Assembly: GCF_014904745.1 (NCBI RefSeq)
Contig: NZ_JACZCS010000035.1
Location: 1 to 64,000, forward strand
Length of the DNA stretch: 64,000 bases
Origin: Oricola nitratireducens
GTDB taxonomy: Bacteria; Pseudomonadota; Alphaproteobacteria; Rhizobiales; Rhizobiaceae
Reading direction: 5' to 3'
The stretch's first letter is position 1. Each line of letters begins with the position of its first letter. The position numbers and the translations under genes are program-made. Of the stretch, positions 52,849 through 62,582 are shown piece after piece. Under the pieces are notes generated by a model, which was not told where the DNA came from, searched no databases, and worked only from the letters and a program-made list of their open reading frames with translations.

Positions 52849-53769
52849 GTGAGCGCAGCCCTTTTGATCGAACAGGTCCTCAATGGCCTGCAACTCGGCG
52901 TCATGCTGTTCGTGATGGCGGCGGGGCTGACGCTGATCTTCGGCGTCATGGGGCTGATCAATCTCGCGCATGGCTCGCTCTATATGGTCGGCGCGTTCGC
53001 CTGCGCGGCGGTTGCCGCCGCGACCGGTTCGTTCTGGCTCGGGCTGGCGGCGAGCCTCGCCGCCGCGGCGATCACGGGAGCAATCGTCGAAATCGTCGTG
53101 ATCCGGCGGCTTTATAGCCGCGACCATCTCGATCAGGTTCTCGCGACCTTTGCGCTGATCCTGATCTTTTCTGAAGGCACGCGCTGGCTGTTCGGCTCGT
53201 TCCCGCTTTACCTCGACGTCCCGCCGATCCTGTCGGGCGCGGTGCCGCTGCCGGGCGGCGGGGCCTATTCGCTCTATCGCCTTGCGATCATCGGCGCGGG
53301 AATTCTCGTCGCGGCGGGGTTGTTCCTGCTGATCGGCAGGACGCGGCTCGGCATCCGCATTCGCGCCGGCGAGGCGGACCGGGAAATGATCGCGGCTCTC
53401 GGCGTCGATATCGGGCGGCTCTACACGATGGTCTTCGCGCTCGGCGCGGCGCTTGCCGGCTTCGCCGGCGCGCTTGTCGGCACCATCCAGTCGGTTCAGG
53501 TCGGCATGGGAGAGCCGGTGCTGATCCTTGCCTTCGTCGTGATCGTCATCGGCGGGATCGGCTCGATCAAGGGCGCTTTCATCGGCGCGCTGCTGGTCGG
53601 TATTACCGATACGCTCGGACGGTTCCTGCTGCCGATCGCCTTCGGCACCGTGATGAACGCGTCCGACGCCACCGCCGTCGGTTCGGCGCTCGCCTCGATG
53701 CTGATCTACATCCTGATGGCGGTGGTGCTTGTTGTGCGTCCCGGCGGCCTCTACGGGACGGCGACCTGA
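52849..53769 (+). CDS. HAAT ABC transporter permease (LivH-type), second system
   Basis: A 306-residue permease from a GTG at 52849; the N-terminus SAALLIEQVLNGLQLGVMLFVMAAGLTLIFG fits LivH. No strong ribosome-binding site marks this start, and a GTG at 52783 in the same frame is possible but falls before the hairpin and T tract. The GVMGLINLAHGSLYMVGAF and RLGIRIRAGEADREMIAALGVDIGR motifs are present. It overlaps the next gene by one base. Confidence 0.87.
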   Translation: MSAALLIEQVLNGLQLGVMLFVMAAGLTLIFGVMGLINLAHGSLYMVGAFACAAVAAATGSFWLGLAASLAAAAITGAIVEIVVIRRLYSRDHLDQVLATFALILIFSEGTRWLFGSFPLYLDVPPILSGAVPLPGGGAYSLYRLAIIGAGILVAAGLFLLIGRTRLGIRIRAGEADREMIAALGVDIGRLYTMVFALGAALAGFAGALVGTIQSVQVGMGEPVLILAFVVIVIGGIGSIKGAFIGALLVGITDTLGRFLLPIAFGTVMNASDATAVGSALASMLIYILMAVVLVVRPGGLYGTAT

Positions 53770-54749
53770 TGCTGCGCGAGACACCGGTCAATATCGCTCT
53801 TGTCCTGCTGCTGCTCACGGTTCCCGTGGCGGCATCGGCAATGGACGAACCCTTCATCGTCACGCTGGCGACCAAAGTCGCGATTTTTGCTACGGCGGCG
53901 GTTGGGCTCAATATCGCGCTCGGCCATGGCGGGCTGGTCTCCTTCGGGCACGCCGCTTTTTTCGGCATCGGCGGCTACGGGGCCGGGATCCTGGCCAGCC
54001 ACGCCCAGAATTACGAACCCCTGATGACATGGCCTTTCACGGTCGAGGGCACGCAGCAGATGCTGATCATCTGGCCGGTGGCGCTCCTCGCTGGCGGGAT
54101 CGCCGCGTTGGCGATCGGGGCGCTCAGCCTGCGCACATCCGGCGTCTATTTCATAATGATCACGCTCGCCTTTGCGCAGATGGTTTTCTATTTTGCGGTT
54201 TCATGGCCGGCCTATGGCGGCGAGGACGGATTGCCGATCTATGTGCGCAACTCATTTCCCGGGCTGAACACGCTCAGGCCGCTGGATTTCTTTGCCGTCG
54301 CTTTCGTGTGGTTCCTCGCGGCCACGCTGTTCTCAATCCTGCTGTCGCGGTCGCGCTTCGGCCTTGCCTTGCAGGGCGCGCGCCAGAACGTCGAGCGCGT
54401 GCGCGCCGTCGGCATCGATCCTTATCGCCTGCGCCTCGTCGCCTTCACCATCTCCGGCATGATCACCGCGCTGGCAGGCGCGCTCTATGCCGATCTCAAC
54501 CGTTTCGTCAGCCCGTCGATGCTATCGTGGCAGACATCGGGCGAGATCATGGTGTTTATCATCCTCGGCGGAGTGGGCCGACATTTCGGCCCGCTGGCGG
54601 GCGCGGCGCTGTTCATCCTGCTGGAATACGCGCTCGGCGGTGTCAGCGAATACTGGAAGTTCTTGCTCGGCGTGCTGTTGCTGCTGGTCGTTCTGTTCGC
54701 CCATGGCGGCCTGATCGGCGTCGTAACGCGGAGGCGGCACCATGGCTGA
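53769..54749 (+). CDS. HAAT ABC transporter permease (LivM-type), second system
   Basis: A 326-residue permease with the LivM motifs LNIALGHGGLVSFGHAAFFGIGGYGAG and RSRFGLALQGARQNVERVRAVGIDPYRLRLVAFTISG. It overlaps both neighbours. The C-terminal tail ends in RRRHHG. It partners the LivH-type subunit. Confidence 0.9.
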   Translation: MLRETPVNIALVLLLLTVPVAASAMDEPFIVTLATKVAIFATAAVGLNIALGHGGLVSFGHAAFFGIGGYGAGILASHAQNYEPLMTWPFTVEGTQQMLIIWPVALLAGGIAALAIGALSLRTSGVYFIMITLAFAQMVFYFAVSWPAYGGEDGLPIYVRNSFPGLNTLRPLDFFAVAFVWFLAATLFSILLSRSRFGLALQGARQNVERVRAVGIDPYRLRLVAFTISGMITALAGALYADLNRFVSPSMLSWQTSGEIMVFIILGGVGRHFGPLAGAALFILLEYALGGVSEYWKFLLGVLLLLVVLFAHGGLIGVVTRRRHHG

Positions 54750-55491
54750 ACCGATCCTCGAAATTCGGGACCTGACGAAATCGTTTGGCGCGCTGACCGT
54801 AAGCGACCATATCTCGCTCGACCTCCGTGCCGGCGAAATCCATGCGCTGATCGGGCCGAACGGGGCCGGAAAATCCACTCTCATCAAGCAGATATGCGGT
54901 GAGCTTCAACAGGATAGCGGATCGATCCGTTTCGCGGGGCGCGATCTTGCCGGAACTGGCACGGTGGAGCGGGCGCGGCTCGGCCTGGCGCGGACCTTCC
55001 AGGTCTCCTCGGTGGCGCCGGAATTCACCACTCTGCAGAACGTCGTGCTGGCGGTGCAAGGGGCGAGCGGGAGAAGCTTCGGCTTCCTGCGCCCGGTGCT
55101 GTCCGACCCGTCATTGACGGGACCGGCCCGCAGGCACATGGAGCGGGTCGGCCTGACGGGGCGCGAGAACATCCTGGCATCGATCCTGTCGCATGGCGAG
55201 CGGCGGCGGCTGGAACTGGCGATGGCGCTCGCCATGGAACCGCATGTCTTCCTGCTCGACGAGCCGATGGCCGGGCTCGGGCCGGAAGGGTCGGTGGAAT
55301 TGACGGCAATCCTCGCCAATCTGCGCCACGAGGCGCCAATCCTGCTCGTGGAGCACGACATGGACGCGGTCTTTGCGCTCGCCGACCGGATTTCGGTGCT
55401 TGTCTATGGCCGTATCATCGCCACCGGTAACGTCGACGACATCCGCTCCAATCCGGAAGTCCAGAGCTCCTATCTCGGGGAGACGGCATGA
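54742..55491 (+). CDS. HAAT ABC transporter ATPase (LivG-type), second system
   Basis: A 249-residue ATPase with Walker A GPNGAGKST, Q-loop RTFQVSS, signature LSHGERRRLELAMAL and Walker B VFLLDEPMAGLGPEG. The LSHGE signature is a known LivG variant. It begins 8 bases inside the LivM gene. Confidence 0.9.
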   Translation: MAEPILEIRDLTKSFGALTVSDHISLDLRAGEIHALIGPNGAGKSTLIKQICGELQQDSGSIRFAGRDLAGTGTVERARLGLARTFQVSSVAPEFTTLQNVVLAVQGASGRSFGFLRPVLSDPSLTGPARRHMERVGLTGRENILASILSHGERRRLELAMALAMEPHVFLLDEPMAGLGPEGSVELTAILANLRHEAPILLVEHDMDAVFALADRISVLVYGRIIATGNVDDIRSNPEVQSSYLGETA

Positions 55492-56177
55492 GCGCGCTGC
55501 TCGAAGTCTCCGGCCTTACGGCCTTCTATGGCGCTTCGCAGGCGCTTTTCGGCGTCGATCTGACGGTCGGGGACGGCGAGTGTGTCGCTCTGATGGGGCG
55601 CAACGGCATGGGCAAGACGACCACCGTTCTGACGATCATGCGGATGCTTCGGCACAGCGGTGGCAGTATCCGTTTCCGCGGGCGGGACCTCGGGCCGTTG
55701 CCGTCACACAAGGTCGCGCAGGCGGGGATCGGGCTCGTGCCGGAGGGCCGGCGCTGTTTCGGACCGCTGACGGTGGAGGAAAACCTCGTCGCGGCGGCGC
55801 GGCCTGGAGAGTGGGACCTCGGGGCGGTTGAAAAGCTGTTCCCGCGCCTGGGCGAGCGGTTGTCGCAAAAGGCGGGGCTATTGTCCGGCGGCGAACAGCA
55901 GATGCTGGTGATCGGCCGCGCGCTGATGACCAATCCGCAGTTGCTCATTCTGGACGAGGCGACGGAGGGGCTGGCGCCCGTCGTGCGGCACGAAATATGG
56001 GCGGCGATCGGTGTGCTGAAGACGTCGGGCCTGTCGATCCTGGTGGTCGACAAGTCGATCGGCGAACTGGCAACGGTCTCGGACCGCTGCGTCGTTCTGG
56101 AAAAGGGCGCAACGGTGTGGACGGGGACGCCCGCGCAATTGTCGCCGGATGTGACGGCGCGCTATCTCGGGGTTTGA
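55488..56177 (+). CDS. HAAT ABC transporter ATPase (LivF-type), second system
   Basis: A 229-residue ATPase of normal LivF length, in contrast to the extended paralogue at 29704. Walker A is GRNGMGKTT, signature LSGGEQQML, Walker B LLILDEATEGLAP. It overlaps the LivG gene by four bases and precedes the hydrolase gene by 11 bases. Confidence 0.9.
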   Translation: MSALLEVSGLTAFYGASQALFGVDLTVGDGECVALMGRNGMGKTTTVLTIMRMLRHSGGSIRFRGRDLGPLPSHKVAQAGIGLVPEGRRCFGPLTVEENLVAAARPGEWDLGAVEKLFPRLGERLSQKAGLLSGGEQQMLVIGRALMTNPQLLILDEATEGLAPVVRHEIWAAIGVLKTSGLSILVVDKSIGELATVSDRCVVLEKGATVWTGTPAQLSPDVTARYLGV

Positions 56178-56188
56178 GGAGAACGGGA

Positions 56189-57010
56189 ATGACCTTGTTT
56201 CGCGTCGAGGACTGGGACAACGCTTATGCCAATGGGGCGAACATCGCCGGCGGCGACCGCTGGCCGGAGGCGTGGGTGAAGTCCGCCGCCGAGTTCCGCG
56301 CCGCCATGTCGGAGCATGCGCAGCTCGATATCGCCTATGGCGGCAATGCGCGCGAGAAATTTGACCTGTTCCGGCCCGAAGGCGAGGCGAGGGGGCTGTT
56401 CGTCTTCGTGCATGGCGGTTTCTGGCTACGGCTCGACAAGTCCTATTGGTCCAACCTCGCCGCAGGCGGCCTGGCGCAGGGCTGGGCGGTGGCGATGCCG
56501 TCATATCCGCTTTGCCCGGAGGTAAGGGTGCGCGACATTGCGCGTTCGGTCGCCACGGCGGTTACGAAGGCAGCGGGCATGGTCGACGGACCGATCAGGC
56601 TTGCCGGTCACTCGGCCGGCGGCCAGGTCGTGACGCGGCTTGTCTGTAGCGGAACCGGTCTGTCCGGCGATGTCCTGAAAAGGATCGATCGGGTGATGTC
56701 GATCTCCGGCGTGCATGATCTGCGCCCGATGCTGCGTACCGCCATGAACGGATCGCTGCACCTCGACATGGAGGAGGCGAGGGCGGAAAGCCCGGTCCTG
56801 CTCGAACCCGTCGCTGATGTGCCGGTGATTTGCTGGGTCGGCGCGACGGAACGGTCCGAATTCGTGCGCCAGAACACGTTGCTCGCCAATATCTGGCGCG
56901 GGCTGGGCCTGGCGACGGAGGCGGTCGAGGAGCCGGACCGGCATCACTTCGATGTCATAGAGGGTCTGGCCTCGGCATTGTCACCGATAACGCGGGCCTT
57001 GTTTTCCTGA
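56189..57010 (+). CDS. Alpha/beta-hydrolase, arylformamidase-like
   Basis: A 273-residue hydrolase starting at ATG 56189 (AGGAGAACGGGA upstream). The oxyanion motif is HGGFW and the nucleophile elbow is GHSAGGQ; the C-terminal histidine lies in DRHHFDVIEG. HGGxW plus GHSAGG is typical of kynurenine formamidases and related amidases or esterases. It is the last gene of the second transporter operon, suggesting that the imported compound is an ester or amide, possibly N-formylkynurenine. No other tryptophan-degradation gene is present, so this stays open. Confidence 0.8.
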   Translation: MTLFRVEDWDNAYANGANIAGGDRWPEAWVKSAAEFRAAMSEHAQLDIAYGGNAREKFDLFRPEGEARGLFVFVHGGFWLRLDKSYWSNLAAGGLAQGWAVAMPSYPLCPEVRVRDIARSVATAVTKAAGMVDGPIRLAGHSAGGQVVTRLVCSGTGLSGDVLKRIDRVMSISGVHDLRPMLRTAMNGSLHLDMEEARAESPVLLEPVADVPVICWVGATERSEFVRQNTLLANIWRGLGLATEAVEEPDRHHFDVIEGLASALSPITRALFS

Positions 57011-57013
57011 CTG

Positions 57014-57982
57014 TCAGCGCTTCATCGGCGTGATGCCGAAGCTCCCGATCATTTCGGCCGGGTAGGTTTTCGGGATTAGCGGCAGGTATTTTGCGCCCTC
57101 CCGGATCAGGAACTCCTGGAATATCCGCATCACTGGCGAGGGGGTGCGGTCCGAACGCGACACGGAGAACCACTGGCGGCGGATCGGCATGCCCTCCACG
57201 TCGAGGATGACGAGACGGCCCATCTGCAATTCCTGCTCGATCGTGTGGGCGGAAATGAAGGCGATGCCGAGGCCGGCCATCACGGCCTGCTTGATCGTCT
57301 CGTTCGATCCCATCTCGGTGCCGAGATTGTCGAGCTTGCCCGGCACGTCGGCGAAGAAGACCTCCAGCGATGTGCGGGTGCCAGAGCCGGCTTCGCGCAC
57401 GAGAAACTTTTCGGCTGCGATTTCCTCTTTCGAGATGTCGCGTTTTTTCGTCAGCGGGTGGTCCGGCGGGGCGACGATGACCAGCGGATGGTCGCCGAAC
57501 AGGAATGCTTCGACCTCGATGTCGCGGGGCGGACGGCCCATCAGGACGATATCGACCATCTGGTGGCGCAGGGCATCGATCGTCTCGGCGCGGTTGCCGA
57601 TGAACAATTCGATGTCGATGTCGGGATTGTACTTCTGGAAGGCGGCGATCATGCGCGGCGTAAAATATTTCGCCGTCGAGACCGCGCCGAGTTTCAACGT
57701 TCCCTGCTTTCCGCCGCTGATGGCGGTGACCTCTTCCTCAAGTGCTCGCAAACGTTCCTGAACCGCATGTGCAGCATCCAGCACGGCCGTACCTGCGGCG
57801 GTCGGACGCATGCCGTCCGGCGTGCGGTCGAACAAAGCCAGTCCAATCTCGTCCTCGATCTGCTTCAACTGCATCGTGATGGCCGGTCCGGTCAGCCCCA
57901 AACTGTTGGCCGCCATGGATATTTTGCCGGTCTGTTCGATGGCGAGGAGGGAGCGCAGCTGGCGAAGGGTAATGTTGAGCAT
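57014..57982 (-). CDS. cbbR: CbbR, LysR-family regulator of the Calvin cycle
   Basis: A 322-residue LysR protein. The HTH region (about 18-37) reads GKISMAANSLGLTGPAITMQLKQIEDEIG, with the GPAITMQ variant typical of CbbR. The effector domain contains VSTAKYFTPRMIAAF, a CbbR hallmark. The ATG at 57982 is preferred over a TTG two codons upstream. It is divergent from cbbF across 124 bases and converges almost end to end with the hydrolase gene. CbbR activates cbb operons in response to reduced-metabolite signals. Confidence 0.93.
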   Translation of the reverse strand: MLNITLRQLRSLLAIEQTGKISMAANSLGLTGPAITMQLKQIEDEIGLALFDRTPDGMRPTAAGTAVLDAAHAVQERLRALEEEVTAISGGKQGTLKLGAVSTAKYFTPRMIAAFQKYNPDIDIELFIGNRAETIDALRHQMVDIVLMGRPPRDIEVEAFLFGDHPLVIVAPPDHPLTKKRDISKEEIAAEKFLVREAGSGTRTSLEVFFADVPGKLDNLGTEMGSNETIKQAVMAGLGIAFISAHTIEQELQMGRLVILDVEGMPIRRQWFSVSRSDRTPSPVMRIFQEFLIREGAKYLPLIPKTYPAEMIGSFGITPMKR

Positions 57983-57984
57983 GT

Positions 57985-58036
57985 TCAATATTAGTTTTTC
58001 TTACTCTAGAAATAAAGAAAATAAATTTTACTAACT
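57985..58036. promoter_or_regulatory. AT-rich cbbR-cbbF control region
   Basis: A strongly AT-rich island in GC-rich DNA lies just upstream of cbbR. It includes TTAGT (57991) and ACTAA (58030) as widely spaced inverted arms and a TTACTCTAGA stretch with several T-N11-A candidates, the LysR recognition pattern. It is the natural CbbR-binding region for both genes. The exact site cannot be fixed by eye. Confidence 0.45.
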
Positions 58037-58106
58037 CATCCATATCCGCGATGTAACGGCAAGGCGGTTTCGATTTGGGCCGCGTTCCCGATGGGAGGAT
58101 CGGACT

Positions 58107-59144
58107 ATGACGGCTGCAACGCTCGACGCTTATCTCAACACGTTTACCAGTTCGAACGATCCGGTGAAGATCCAGATCGCCGAGACCATCCGCGCCTTCA
58201 CGGCAGCGGCCGTTCTCGTTCGCAAATCCATCAACGAGGGCGCGCTCGGCGCCGCTTTCGCGGAAGCGCGCGGCAGTTCAAATGCCGGCGGCGACACGCA
58301 GAAAGACCTTGATGTACATGCTGACAATCTTTTCCTCGAAGGCGCACGAAGGGCGGGCATCGCCTATTACGCGTCGGAGGAACTCGCCAATCCGGTAACG
58401 ATCAATCCGGAATCGCCGATTGCCGTCGCCATCGACCCGCTCGACGGTTCGTCGAACATCGACACCAATGTCTCGATCGGCACGATCTTCTCGATCCTTC
58501 CCCGCAAGGAAGATGCCGCAACGACTTTCGCCCAGCGCGGGTCCGACCAGCTGGCCTCGGGCTTCTTCATCTACGGCCCGCAAATGGCGCTCGTCCTGAC
58601 GAAGCGCAACGGCACCCGGATCTTCGTCTTTTCGAGCCGTCTCGGCACATTCGTCGAAGCCTATCCGGCGGTCAGCATTCCGCAGTCGGCAAGCGAATTC
58701 GCGATCAATGCATCGAACTACCGGCACTGGGACGAAGCCATGCGCCTCTATATCGACGATTGCCTGGCGGGCACCGAGGGGCCGCGCGACAAGGATTTCA
58801 ACATGCGCTGGATCGCCTCGCTGGTCGCGGACACCTACCGCATCCTGATCCGCGGCGGCGTGTTTCTCTATCCGCGCGACGGCCGCAAGGGCTATGCCCA
58901 CGGACGGTTGCGGCTCGTCTACGAGGCCAATCCGATCGCGCTTCTGATCGAGGAAGCGGGCGGGGCGGCGACCGACGGCGTCAGTCGCATCCTTGAGCTC
59001 GTGCCGAGCGATATCCATCAGCGCACCCCGCTGATCTTCGGCTCCAAGAAGGAAGTCGAGAAGATCACGCGTTACCACACCGATCCCTCGGCCATCGGCA
59101 CACGTCATCCGCTGTTTGCGAACCGCGGTCTGTTCAGGGCCTGA
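58107..59144 (+). CDS. cbbF: CbbF, class I fructose-1,6-bisphosphatase
   Basis: A 345-residue enzyme with the metal-binding motif DPLDGSSNID (about 112-121), an AYYASEEL metal-ligand region and the substrate region GRKGYAHGRLRLVYEANPIA. It dephosphorylates fructose-1,6- and probably sedoheptulose-1,7-bisphosphate in the Calvin cycle. GGGAGG lies 8 bases before the ATG. It is the first gene of the cbb operon. Confidence 0.95.
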   Translation: MTAATLDAYLNTFTSSNDPVKIQIAETIRAFTAAAVLVRKSINEGALGAAFAEARGSSNAGGDTQKDLDVHADNLFLEGARRAGIAYYASEELANPVTINPESPIAVAIDPLDGSSNIDTNVSIGTIFSILPRKEDAATTFAQRGSDQLASGFFIYGPQMALVLTKRNGTRIFVFSSRLGTFVEAYPAVSIPQSASEFAINASNYRHWDEAMRLYIDDCLAGTEGPRDKDFNMRWIASLVADTYRILIRGGVFLYPRDGRKGYAHGRLRLVYEANPIALLIEEAGGAATDGVSRILELVPSDIHQRTPLIFGSKKEVEKITRYHTDPSAIGTRHPLFANRGLFRA

Positions 59145-59163
59145 ACGAGAAAGAACAAAAACA

Positions 59164-60036
59164 ATGTCGCACAAGCACCCCATCATCGCGATCACCGGCT
59201 CTTCGGGCGCCGGCACGACGACCGTCAAGGACACGTTCGGGAAAATCTTCAATCGCGAGGGCGTCACCGCAGCCTTTATCGAGGGCGACGCATTTCACCG
59301 CTACGACCGCGCCGGCATGAAGGCGAAAGTCGCCGAAGAGGAAAAGAAGGGCAACGAGCATTTCTCGCATTTCAATCCCGAAGCCAACGAACTCGAGATC
59401 CTGGAAGCCGTGTTCGAGGAATATGGCCGCAAGGGCAAGGGCAAGACCCGCCACTACGTTCATGACGACAAGGAAGCGGAAGTCTTCGGCTCGGCGCCCG
59501 GCACCTTCACGGACTGGGAAGACCTGCCGGAAAGCGATCTCCTGTTCTATGAAGGCCTGCACGGGTGCATCAAGACCGGCAAAGTCGATTTGCCGAAACA
59601 TGTCGATCTGAAGATCGGCGTCGTGCCGGTGATCAATCTAGAGTGGATCCAGAAGATCCATCGCGACAAGTCCCTGCGCGGCTATTCCACCGAGGCGGTC
59701 ACGGAAACGATCCTGCGCCGCATGCCGGACTATGCGCGCTATATTTGCCCGCAATTCTCCGAAACCAACATCAATTTCCAGCGCATTCCGACGGTCGATA
59801 CGTCGAACCCGTTTGTCGCGCGCTGGATCCCGACACCATCGGAATCAATGCTGGTGATCCGTTTCGCCAATCCGCGCGGCATCGACTTCCCCTATCTGTT
59901 GTCGATGCTCGACGGCGCTTTCATGTCGCGCGCCAATTCCATCGTCTGCGCGGGCGAAAAGCTCGATCTTGCAATGCAGCTCATTTTCACGCCGCTGATC
60001 CACAAGCTGATGGATCTGAAACGCCGCGCGTCCTGA
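59164..60036 (+). CDS. cbbP: CbbP, phosphoribulokinase
   Basis: A 290-residue proteobacterial (octameric-type) phosphoribulokinase. Its P-loop is [10 protein letters not shown] (12-21), followed by [20 protein letters not shown] and the family C-terminus. It makes ribulose-1,5-bisphosphate, the step specific to the Calvin cycle. The start is the ATG at 59164, 20 bases after cbbF ends. Confidence 0.96.
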   Translation: MSHKHPIIAITGSSGAGTTTVKDTFGKIFNREGVTAAFIEGDAFHRYDRAGMKAKVAEEEKKGNEHFSHFNPEANELEILEAVFEEYGRKGKGKTRHYVHDDKEAEVFGSAPGTFTDWEDLPESDLLFYEGLHGCIKTGKVDLPKHVDLKIGVVPVINLEWIQKIHRDKSLRGYSTEAVTETILRRMPDYARYICPQFSETNINFQRIPTVDTSNPFVARWIPTPSESMLVIRFANPRGIDFPYLLSMLDGAFMSRANSIVCAGEKLDLAMQLIFTPLIHKLMDLKRRAS

Positions 60037-60058
60037 CATGCGACCTGAGGAGGAACAG

Positions 60059-62074
60059 ATGAATATCCAGGCATCGGGTAAGTTGCAGTCGGACGTCGGC
60101 GAACGCGACATGGCGAACGCCATCCGCGCGCTCGCGATGGATGCCGTGCAAAAGGCGAATTCGGGTCATCCTGGCATGCCGATGGGCATGGCCGACGTGG
60201 CGACGGTCCTGTTCAATCGCTTCATCAACATCGATCCGTCGAATCCGGACTGGCCGGACCGCGACCGCTTCGTCCTGTCGGCGGGTCACGGTTCGATGCT
60301 GCAATACGCGATCCACTATCTCCTCGGCTATGACGACATGCCGATCGAGGAACTGCAGCGTTTCCGCCAGCTCGGCAGCCATACGGCCGGCCATCCCGAA
60401 TATGGCCATACCAAGGGCGTCGAGACGACGACCGGGCCGCTGGGGCAGGGACTCGCCACCGCCGTCGGCATGGCGCTCGCCGAGCGCATGATGGCCTCGC
60501 GCTTCGGCACCAAGCTGGTCGATCACTACACCTATGTCATCGCGGGCGACGGCTGCCTTCAGGAAGGCATCAGCCACGAAGCGATCGATCTCGCCGGGCA
60601 TTTGAAGCTGAATAAGCTGATCGTCTTCTGGGACAACAACCACATCTCCATCGATGGGCCAACCTCCCTGTCCACATCGATGAACCAGCCGGCGCGGTTC
60701 AAGGCCGCCGGCTGGGACGTTCACAGCGTCGACGGTCACGACATGAATCACGTCGCTGAAGCCATTGAAAAAGCGCGCAAATCAAGAAAGCCGTCATTGA
60801 TCGCCTGCCGTACGACAATCGGCAAGGGCGCGCCCAACCTGGAAGGCTCCGAAAAGACTCACGGCGCACCGCTCGGTGCGGACGAGATTGCCGCGACGCG
60901 CGCCAATATCGGCTGGCCCTACGATCCGTTCGTCGTTCCGGACGCGATCATCGACGCATGGCGCACCGTCGCCACGCGCGGCAAGGACCAGCGCGCCGCA
61001 TGGGAAGGCCGGCTGGAGACCAGCGCCCGGCGCAAGTCGTTCACGGCCGCTGTCTCCGGCGAGTTGCCAGCCCGCGTGACGCGCGAACTCGCCGCGTTTC
61101 GCAAGGAACATGTCGAAAAGGCGACCAAGGTCGCGACCCGCAAGGCTTCGGAAATGGCGCTGGGCGTGATCAACGCCGCCACCAATTTGACCGTGGGCGG
61201 GTCTGCCGACCTGACGCATTCGAACCTGACGATCACCAAGGATCTCGGCTCTATCGGGGCGGGAAACTTCAAGGGCCGCTACATCCACTACGGCATCCGC
61301 GAACACGGCATGGCCGCGGCGATGAACGGTATCGCGCTACATGGCGGCTTCATTCCCTATGGCGGAACGTTCCTGGTGTTTACCGACTATGCGCGGGGCG
61401 CGATACGCCTGTCGGCGCTGATGGGGCAGCGCGTGATCTACGTGATGACGCATGACTCCATCGGTCTTGGCGAAGACGGTCCGACGCACCAGCCGGTCGA
61501 ACATCTCGCCATGCTGCGCGCTACGCCGAATATCAACGTTTTCCGCCCGGCCGACATCATCGAGACGGCGGAAGCCTGGGAACTGGCCTTAACGACAACG
61601 GACCGGCCGAGCGTGCTGGTGCTGTCCCGCCAGGGGCTGCCGATGCTGCGCGCGGCGCATTCGAAGGAAAACCGCTCGGCGCGCGGCGCCTATGTGCTGC
61701 AGGACGCGACGCGCGGGCGTGACATCACCCTGATGGCGACCGGCTCGGAAGTGGAGATCGCGAAAGCTGCGGCCGACCGGCTTCTTGCCGACAATGGCAT
61801 CAAGGCAGCGGTCGTCTCGATGCCGTCCTGGGATCTCTTCGAAACACAGGACGCCGCCTATCAGAACGCCGTGCTCGGCGATGCGCCGCGCATCGCTGTC
61901 GAGGCTGCGGCACGGCTTGGCTGGGACCGCTGGATCGGCGGCAACGGTTCGTTCATCGGCATGAAGAGCTTCGGCGCCAGCGCGCCGGCCGCCGATCTCT
62001 ACCGCCATTTCGGAATCACGACGGATGCGATCGTCGCGGAAGCCGTCCGGCTCACCTCCGAGGGAGGTGCGTGA
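60059..62074 (+). CDS. cbbT: CbbT, transketolase
   Basis: A 671-residue transketolase. The N-terminal ThDP domain has [24 protein letters not shown] and [13 protein letters not shown]; the pyrimidine domain has [15 protein letters not shown] and [16 protein letters not shown]; a C-terminal domain follows. It rearranges C3-C7 sugar phosphates in RuBP regeneration. GAGGAGGAAC precedes the ATG at 60059. Its stop overlaps the next start (TGATG). Confidence 0.96.
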   Translation: MNIQASGKLQSDVGERDMANAIRALAMDAVQKANSGHPGMPMGMADVATVLFNRFINIDPSNPDWPDRDRFVLSAGHGSMLQYAIHYLLGYDDMPIEELQRFRQLGSHTAGHPEYGHTKGVETTTGPLGQGLATAVGMALAERMMASRFGTKLVDHYTYVIAGDGCLQEGISHEAIDLAGHLKLNKLIVFWDNNHISIDGPTSLSTSMNQPARFKAAGWDVHSVDGHDMNHVAEAIEKARKSRKPSLIACRTTIGKGAPNLEGSEKTHGAPLGADEIAATRANIGWPYDPFVVPDAIIDAWRTVATRGKDQRAAWEGRLETSARRKSFTAAVSGELPARVTRELAAFRKEHVEKATKVATRKASEMALGVINAATNLTVGGSADLTHSNLTITKDLGSIGAGNFKGRYIHYGIREHGMAAAMNGIALHGGFIPYGGTFLVFTDYARGAIRLSALMGQRVIYVMTHDSIGLGEDGPTHQPVEHLAMLRATPNINVFRPADIIETAEAWELALTTTDRPSVLVLSRQGLPMLRAAHSKENRSARGAYVLQDATRGRDITLMATGSEVEIAKAAADRLLADNGIKAAVVSMPSWDLFETQDAAYQNAVLGDAPRIAVEAAARLGWDRWIGGNGSFIGMKSFGASAPAADLYRHFGITTDAIVAEAVRLTSEGGA

Positions 62075-62580
62075 TGCTTTCGGCGCGGCATACGGAAGAT
62101 ACGATCCGCGGCAAGACCGCGATCATCCGCATCAGCCTGGACGGCGGCGTCAGTCACACCGCGGTGCCGCTGATCAACCGGCTGGCGGACGCCGGCGCGC
62201 GCGTCGTCGTCGTCGCCGGACTCGGCAATCCGGCCGGCGACATCAATCCGGCGCTCAGCCTGCGCCCGTTCACGGCAATGCTGCAGGAGATGACGGGCAA
62301 GCCGATCACCTTCGTCAATGAAAGCCTCGGCACCGGAGCGGAAGGCAAGCTGGCGCAGGTGCCGTTCGGCGAAATCGCGCTGATGGAAAACCTGCGGTTC
62401 CATTCCGACGAACGCCGCCGCGAGCAGGTGTTTGCCATGCGTCTATCGGTGCTCGGCGACTATTTTATCGACGCTGGCGATCCGCCGCTCAACGCGGAAG
62501 GCTGGCAAGCCGCGCTGAAGAAAATCCTGCCGGAACCCGATCTTTCGGCACCCCCGCAAAAATCCAGAGAGGAGGCTTGA
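62074..62580 (+). CDS. Orphan phosphoglycerate-kinase N-domain-like protein
   Basis: A 168-residue protein that aligns along its length with the N-terminal domain of phosphoglycerate kinase: [15 protein letters not shown] matches [26 protein letters not shown] matches GAKVMVTSHLGRP, and [11 protein letters not shown] matches the kinase LENLRFH motif. The substrate-binding residues are changed: Asp and Asn of the first motif became Ser21 and Asp23, His and Arg of the second became Gly49 and Asn52, and the DAFGTAHR motif is lost. The nucleotide-binding C-domain is absent, with the stop just before cbbA. It starts by TGATG overlap with cbbT and has GAGGGAGG. It cannot be a normal kinase; a regulatory or scaffolding role is possible. 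GAPDH (cbbG) occupies this slot in the Rhodobacter form II operon. Confidence 0.85.
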   Translation: MLSARHTEDTIRGKTAIIRISLDGGVSHTAVPLINRLADAGARVVVVAGLGNPAGDINPALSLRPFTAMLQEMTGKPITFVNESLGTGAEGKLAQVPFGEIALMENLRFHSDERRREQVFAMRLSVLGDYFIDAGDPPLNAEGWQAALKKILPEPDLSAPPQKSREEA

Positions 62581-62582
62581 AC

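Noticed and set aside
21427-60066. TGAATAT/ATATTCA matches near 21427, 38931, 43750 and 60060
   Set aside because: These lie in coding sequence or in an unrelated gap, without a partner dyad or sulfur gene, and are taken as background occurrences of a 7-mer.
62074-62580. Interpretation as a frameshifted or decayed full-length pgk
   Set aside because: No PGK C-terminal domain coding remains in any frame before cbbA, which begins 2 bases after the stop, and the start signals are intact.
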